This document shows, piece by piece, positions 59,884-64,000 of a stretch of DNA of 64,000 nucleotides. Every line of letters begins with the position of its first letter. The first letter of the stretch is position 1. The DNA comes from Weissella confusa (lineage in GTDB: Bacteria; Bacillota; Bacilli; Lactobacillales; Lactobacillaceae): contig JAAOED010000001.1 in NCBI GenBank assembly GCA_016466735.1, forward strand, positions 124,001-188,000, in the 5' to 3' direction. The notes beneath the pieces were generated by a model. That model made no database searches. It was not told the origin of the DNA and saw nothing but the letters and a program-made list of their open reading frames with translations. A program made the position numbers and the translations under genes.

Positions 59884-60597
59884 ATGCTATATATGATTGG
59901 AGTCGTTATTTACACGGTGATAGGGCGGATGGCTCATGAAATGTCTGAAAATAAACAAATTTTTGTGCTTATTTTCGGTGCAATGATGTTCTATTTAATT
60001 AGTAGAAAGTCTGAACGGAGAGTTTTTGCATCGGTTGATGTATTTTTTGATCAGTCAAAGCTATTGACGATATTGTTGGTTTTGGTCATAAGTTGGCCAT
60101 TGTGGTTCAATGTTGCAATCGTTTTAATGACATACGGAAGTGGGGATGTGTCACTATCATCAATGTTTAGATTCATTGCAAGTGCATTATATCCAGGCAT
60201 GGGAGAAGAAGTAGTTGCAAGATTATCAGTAATGGTCATGGTACTCCACAAGGTTGCCCGGTATCAATGCAGCAAGTGGTGGTTGTTTGCTTTGGGCAGC
60301 GTTCCCTTTGGGATGTGTCACTTTATTAATTTAGGGCATGAGCAGTTTAATGTAGTCATACAGCAGGTTGTTTATGCAACTGTTTTGGGAATGGTGTTCA
60401 TGGTTATATATTTAATGACGCAAACTATCTGGATGGTAGCAATTATGCATACGTTAATTGACTTACGCCTTGATGAGGCAAAATTAGAGGTTGTGCATTG
60501 GTTGGACGTTGCGTTGGTTTTTGTACCGATTGTAGTAGTGTCCGTTATGATAATGCAGAGATTGGAATTTGGGGTAAAAAATAACCCCAGCATTTGA
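59884..60597 (+). CDS. CPBP-family intramembrane metalloprotease
   Basis: A 237-residue membrane protein. The start is probably the ATG at 59884 (MLYMIGVVIYTVIG), since GGAGG lies 5 bp upstream; an ATG at 59872 lies before that site. The CAAX-protease/Abi motifs are present: E108-E109 with R113 in GMGEEVVARL, F142-H146 in FGMCHF, and H189-D193 in MHTLID. About eight helices. Such proteins often give immunity to bacteriocins in lactic acid bacteria; no bacteriocin gene is visible nearby. The gene is more AT-rich than its neighbours, hinting at transfer. Confidence 0.82.
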   Translation: MLYMIGVVIYTVIGRMAHEMSENKQIFVLIFGAMMFYLISRKSERRVFASVDVFFDQSKLLTILLVLVISWPLWFNVAIVLMTYGSGDVSLSSMFRFIASALYPGMGEEVVARLSVMVMVLHKVARYQCSKWWLFALGSVPFGMCHFINLGHEQFNVVIQQVVYATVLGMVFMVIYLMTQTIWMVAIMHTLIDLRLDEAKLEVVHWLDVALVFVPIVVVSVMIMQRLEFGVKNNPSI

Positions 60598-60612
60598 GTT
60601 GCTGGGGTAAAT
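60578..60612. terminator. hairpin between convergent CPBP and hypothetical genes
   Basis: ACCCCAGC pairs with GCTGGGGT with a short loop; it overlaps the last codons of the CPBP gene and carries A/T flanks on both sides. Confidence 0.7.
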
Positions 60613-61242
60613 TTAGCTTTCAGTCTTATTATCTTTGTTATCTTTGTTCTTATCGTCAACCTTGGAAGTCTTGGTGTCAGACTTTTCTGATTGGCTAGAA
60701 GCACCCTTAGCGGCATTGCTATTAGCGACAGAAATCGCATCCTTAGCGGAATCTTGCGCTGCTTTCACAGAATTGCTGGCGGCTGATCGTACTTGCGCCA
60801 ACTCCGAAGTCTTCTTAGCGATGGTATTGTTTAATTCTGATACTTTATCAGAATTTTCATCAGCTGACTTTAGTGCTCTGACATACGTTTCGCCACTCTT
60901 AGCAGCCTTGTTTAGTAGCTCAACCCCGTCGTTAGTTTCTAAAACGCGACTGTAGAGGTTAAGGGCAGAAGGCCAGTTGTTTTCTTTGATTTCTTTGTCC
61001 GCGTGTCTAAGGTAATGCAATTGCTCAAGCGCGGTGCGGTTTTCAATTGAAACGCGTACCTTTCGAGCGGCGGTGTAGTAGATTGCAGCATCTGACCACT
61101 CGTGGGCCGCAACCGCTTCGCGAGCCGATTGCATGTTGCGTTGATAAGTTTTGTTGTCGTTGAATGCATCGACGCCCCAGTAACTAGCTACCACAGTGGC
61201 CGTTAGCGATAGTAGGGTTATGATGGTCCATTTGATTTTCAT
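60613..61242 (-). CDS. hypothetical single-pass protein with TPR-like and charged tail
   Basis: A 209-residue protein: N-terminal hydrophobic helix (residues about 5-24), then a helical region with TPR-like features (AREAVAAHEWSDAAIYYTAA, and NWPSALNLYSRVLE). A coiled-coil segment rich in Ser/Ala/Lys (SELNNTIAKKTSELAQV) and a highly charged Asp/Lys/Asn tail (KVDDKNKDNKDNKTES) follow. It is probably anchored in the membrane with most of it outside. AAAGGAGG precedes the ATG at 61242. I do not recognise a named family. Confidence 0.7.
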   Translation of the reverse strand: MKIKWTIITLLSLTATVVASYWGVDAFNDNKTYQRNMQSAREAVAAHEWSDAAIYYTAARKVRVSIENRTALEQLHYLRHADKEIKENNWPSALNLYSRVLETNDGVELLNKAAKSGETYVRALKSADENSDKVSELNNTIAKKTSELAQVRSAASNSVKAAQDSAKDAISVANSNAAKGASSQSEKSDTKTSKVDDKNKDNKDNKTES

Positions 61243-61379
61243 GAGGCCTCCTTTTTTACAGAACGCCTATCATTGTACAAGAGTATGAAAAAAGGACTAA
61301 TATGAATTTTAAATCATTCGTTAGATTTTGTAGACAACAAAAAAGCCGACAAGCGTAATCGCTCATCGACTTCGTTTAG

Positions 61380-61451
61380 CTGGGATAGCTGGATTCGAAC
61401 CAGCGATACACGGTACCAAAAACCGATGCCTTACCACTTGGCCATATCCCA
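61380..61451 (-). tRNA. tRNA-Gln (anticodon TTG)
   Basis: Minus strand TGGGATA (61451-61445) pairs with TATCCCA. The TPsiC arm holds GGTTCGAATCC. The anticodon loop reads TT-TTG-GT. CCA is not encoded. One mismatch at the first pair of the anticodon stem. Confidence 0.92.
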
Positions 61452-61459
61452 ATAATAAA

Positions 61460-61542
61460 TGGGGGCTATAGGATTCGAACCTATGAACCCGAAGGAATGG
61501 ATTTACAGTCCACCGCGTTTGACCAGACTTCGCTAAACCCCC
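61460..61542 (-). tRNA. tRNA-Tyr (anticodon GTA)
   Basis: Minus strand GGGGGTT pairs with AGCCCCC. Anticodon loop CT-GTA-AA. The long variable arm (CATTCCTTCGGGTTCAT region) is typical of tRNA-Tyr in bacteria. It lies 8 bp from tRNA-Gln, so both are likely processed from one transcript. Confidence 0.95.
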
Positions 61543-61602
61543 ATCATATAAACGCCTTAGCGATTTATCACCGCCTCAACGAATATATACTATACAGAAC
61601 AT

Positions 61603-62427
61603 TTATATAGATGTCAACACTATTTGTTGAACTTTGTTTTTCCATGCGTCCAAGAAGTTGTCCGCGGTCCATTCTTGCAGGCGCCGACGGTTATAACCAA
61701 CGCTGGTATTGTAGTATGTCACGCCATTTCGCTCACGTGGTGGCACGGTTACGTGGATGTGACCGTAGAAAACGTGCTTCACATTATCATACGATTCCAA
61801 TAATTCGCCAGTTCGTGGTGAACCAAGGACACCATTGACCATGCGCCAACGTCGATCGCCAACTGGATAAATCAGCTCGTCGCCAATTGGGGCGAAGTGC
61901 GTCATGAAGATGACTTGTTTATTGGCTGCTTTTGCATCATCTAATAGAACCTTCATTTGTTGTAACCCTAAGTCCATGCGTTCTGGATCGGACATGGGTT
62001 GTTCAATGATGCGGTCATAATAGAAGCCACGACGGAACGTGGCAACTTCTTCGGGGTCGATACCTTCAGCAAATAAATAATCGTACCAGCCGTTGTGACC
62101 AATGATTCGCCAGTCCGTACCAGGAATATCAATGTACCTATTATGTAGATAATGTTCATTAACTGGTGATTCAAGTTCTTCAAATGACGTGCCACGGCCC
62201 ATGTCGTGGTTACCGGCGATGAACAAAACCTTGGTTGGCCCGACGTTTTGTTGTAAATCGCTCACATATGCCATTGATTTCTTAAAATCGTTGAATAAGT
62301 CACCGGTAATTAAATAGAAATCGGGGTTAATTTCATTAATATAGTGTGATTGTTGTGCAAGAATTTGTTGATAATCCTGCTTATTGATGTCGAAGTGATT
62401 ATCACTTGTGACTGCTATCTTGACCAT
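61603..62427 (-). CDS. calcineurin-like metallophosphoesterase
   Basis: A 274-residue enzyme with the family metal motifs in order: TSDNHFD near residue 7 (D-x-H variant), ITGDLFNDF, FIAGNHDMG, MTHFAP and YGHIHVTVPP. The substrate cannot be deduced; related proteins act on phosphodiesters or nucleotides. AGAAAGGC is the ribosome site. It is the minus-strand neighbour of the POT transporter gene with a divergent promoter region of about 200 bp. Confidence 0.85.
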   Translation of the reverse strand: MVKIAVTSDNHFDINKQDYQQILAQQSHYINEINPDFYLITGDLFNDFKKSMAYVSDLQQNVGPTKVLFIAGNHDMGRGTSFEELESPVNEHYLHNRYIDIPGTDWRIIGHNGWYDYLFAEGIDPEEVATFRRGFYYDRIIEQPMSDPERMDLGLQQMKVLLDDAKAANKQVIFMTHFAPIGDELIYPVGDRRWRMVNGVLGSPRTGELLESYDNVKHVFYGHIHVTVPPRERNGVTYYNTSVGYNRRRLQEWTADNFLDAWKNKVQQIVLTSI

Positions 62428-62519
62428 GATAATGCCTTTCTGACGCCGTTATGACAGTAATTGTACCAAATTCGCAACGCTTATTGTTGGAAAAAGTAAA
62501 TTGTAATTCTTTGAACTTC

Positions 62520-62548
62520 TTGTGATAATGAAGAAATTCCGGTAAACT
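62520..62548 (+). promoter_or_regulatory. predicted promoter of dtpT-like gene
   Basis: TTGTGA (62520-62525), 17-bp spacer, TAAACT (62543-62548). Confidence 0.5.
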
Positions 62549-62626
62549 TAATAAGTATTTTCTAATGAATAAGTTATTTTTAGTACTCTAAAAACCAAAT
62601 ATATAATTTGTAAGGAGCTTTTCTCA

Positions 62627-64000
62627 ATGGAATCAGAAAAGAAATTCCTGGGACAACCACGCGGTCTACAAACTTTGTTTATGACCGAAATGTGGGAGCG
62701 TTTCAGTTACTATGGTATGAAGGCCATCTTGCTTTACTACATGTGGCACTTGATTGCCACTGGCGACCTTAATGTTACCAAGGCAACTGCCGCATCAATC
62801 ATGGCCATCTACGCCTCAATGGTTTACTTGTCAGGTGTTGTTGGTGGATTTATCGCTGACCGTTTGATGGGTCAACGTCGCACTGTCTTCTGGGGTGGTG
62901 TGTTGATCATGTTCGGACACATCGCGTTGGCTTTGCCATTCGGTGCGCCTGCGATGTTCGCCTCAATGGTCTTGATCGTGATGGGAACTGGTTTGTTGAA
63001 GCCAAACGTTTCATCATTGGTTGGATCACTTTATAAGGATGGCGACTCAGCTCGAGACGCTGGTTTCTCAATCTTCGTCTTCGGTATCAACTTGGGTTCA
63101 TTTATCGCCCCATTGTTGGTTGGTTGGACGCAAGAGCAAGCCGGCTTCCACTTGGCGTTCTCATTGGCTGCCATCGGAATGTTCTTCGGTTTGATTCAAT
63201 TCCACTTTGGCGGTAAGCACTTGTCAAAGGATTCATTGTACGCGCCAGATCCATTGCAACCAGAGGAAGTTAAGCCTTTGGTAACGAAGATCATCTTGGG
63301 TGTTGTTGCCTTTGCTTTGGTTATCGTGTTGATGGCCTTGATGGGCTGGACGCAATTGCAAAACTTCGTTAACTTGTTGACGATTGTCGCAATCTTGTTG
63401 CCAATCGGATACTTCACGTTGATGATTACGTCAGCTAAGGTTAACAAGGAAGAGCGTTCACGCGTTATCTCATACATTCCATTGTTCTTGGCTGCTGTAT
63501 TGTTCTGGGCTATCGAAGAGCAAGGATCAATCGTTTTGGCAACGTTTGCCGCAGAACGTGTTGATACGTCTTGGTTCCCAGCTTCATGGTTCCAATCATT
63601 GAACCCATTGTTCATCATGCTTTACACACCATTCTTCGCTTGGTTGTGGGTTAAGTGGACAAAGAACCAACCTTCATCACCAATGAAGTTTGCAATTGGT
63701 TTGATGTTCGCTGGAGCATCATTCTTGTTGATGGCTTTGCCTGGTACGTTGTTCGGAACGGCTGGTAAGGTTTCACCACTTTGGTTGGTTGGCTCATGGG
63801 CCTTGGTTATCGTTGGTGAAATGTTGATTTCTCCAGTTGGATTGTCAGTTACGACTAAGTTGGCACCTAAGGCATTTATGTCACAAATGATGTCAATGTG
63901 GTTCTTGGCTTCATCAGCTGGTTCAGCATTGAATGCCCAATTGGTAACGTTGTACAACCCTAAGAACGAAGTGGCTTACTTCGCTTGGTTCGGAATTGCT
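62627..64000 (+). CDS. dtpT: POT-family di/tripeptide transporter (3' end outside window)
   Basis: The frame is open from the ATG at 62627 ([17 protein letters not shown], after TAAGGAGC) to the window edge, 458 codons. [19 protein letters not shown] at about 22-40 is the ExxERFxYYG proton-coupling motif of the POT/PTR family, and [13 protein letters not shown] follows the second helix. About 12-14 helices are expected. It imports di- and tripeptides with protons, matching DtpT of lactococci. Roughly 30-40 residues are probably missing from the end. Confidence 0.92.
   Translation, partial: MESEKKFLGQPRGLQTLFMTEMWERFSYYGMKAILLYYMWHLIATGDLNVTKATAASIMAIYASMVYLSGVVGGFIADRLMGQRRTVFWGGVLIMFGHIALALPFGAPAMFASMVLIVMGTGLLKPNVSSLVGSLYKDGDSARDAGFSIFVFGINLGSFIAPLLVGWTQEQAGFHLAFSLAAIGMFFGLIQFHFGGKHLSKDSLYAPDPLQPEEVKPLVTKIILGVVAFALVIVLMALMGWTQLQNFVNLLTIVAILLPIGYFTLMITSAKVNKEERSRVISYIPLFLAAVLFWAIEEQGSIVLATFAAERVDTSWFPASWFQSLNPLFIMLYTPFFAWLWVKWTKNQPSSPMKFAIGLMFAGASFLLMALPGTLFGTAGKVSPLWLVGSWALVIVGEMLISPVGLSVTTKLAPKAFMSQMMSMWFLASSAGSALNAQLVTLYNPKNEVAYFAWFGIA

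Noticed and set aside
1-64000. CRISPR array, prophage or IS transposase
   Set aside because: I saw no regularly spaced repeats, phage structural genes or transposase-like proteins in the window.

Overview
The window looks like a 64 kb chromosomal stretch of a heterofermentative lactic acid bacterium. A Weissella of the W. confusa/cibaria type is my best guess. The reasons are moderate GC, Lactobacillales gene families (WxL/DUF916/DUF3324 surface proteins, DUF1129, DUF1836, DUF951, YdbC), the rsmG-parA-parB-DUF951-ychF-DUF1129 block, and an xylP/xylQ plus GH8 xylo-oligosaccharide locus. The parAB genes and nearby parS-type sites suggest proximity to the replication origin. Species assignment is inference.

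Layout. 1-2.6 kb: end of a cation transporter, then a GRP-type sugar uptake protein and ROK kinase behind a perfect catabolite-responsive element. 2.6-4.3 kb: Y-family polymerase and YolD-like partner behind a 44-bp perfect palindrome. 4.4-9.9 kb: FAD/NAD(P) protein with NnrE, aquaporin, quinone reductase, PgpA. 10-13 kb: small peptide gene, MFS exporter, second GRP transporter. 12.9-13.5 kb: large structured element A. 13.6-15.2 kb: Thr/Ser-rich leader peptide, attenuator and SteT-like permease. 15.3-20.6 kb: a Csc/WxL cell-surface cluster. 20.6-24 kb: an AAT permease with a second Thr-rich leader and attenuator, then a CAT-family permease. 24-31 kb: asparaginase, YdbC, an unknown gene, and menaquinone genes menG, a thioesterase, menB and menE. 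31-33.4 kb: an LPxTG adhesin gene broken by one in-frame stop. 33.4-34.2 kb: a candidate small RNA and structured element C. 34.3-37.5 kb: TerC and a CiaRH-like two-component system. 37.6-43.6 kb: xylo-oligosaccharide genes (GH8, XylP-like, XylQ, AraC). 43.6-44.0 kb: structured element B. 44-52.8 kb: YxeA, DUF805, RpiA, MutY without Fe-S ligands, nucleoside hydrolase, rsmG, parA, parB, DUF951, ychF, DUF1129. 52.8-64 kb: a VanRS-like system with a D,D-carboxypeptidase, SigV/RsiV-like pair, transporters, CPBP protease, tRNA-Gln and tRNA-Tyr, a phosphoesterase and a POT peptide transporter running off the end.

Two results stand out. First, three intergenic elements of about 420-585 bp (A, B, C) are built as two inverted modules around a conserved core. 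Long stems show a compensatory change and G.U pairs between copies A and B, which points to structured RNA. I could not match them to a known family. Second, two unrelated amino-acid permease genes are each preceded by a short peptide ORF with a run of Thr/Ser codons and mutually exclusive hairpins, a classical attenuation design that predicts Thr/Ser as substrate. parS sites embedded in terminator-like hairpins are a third notable point.
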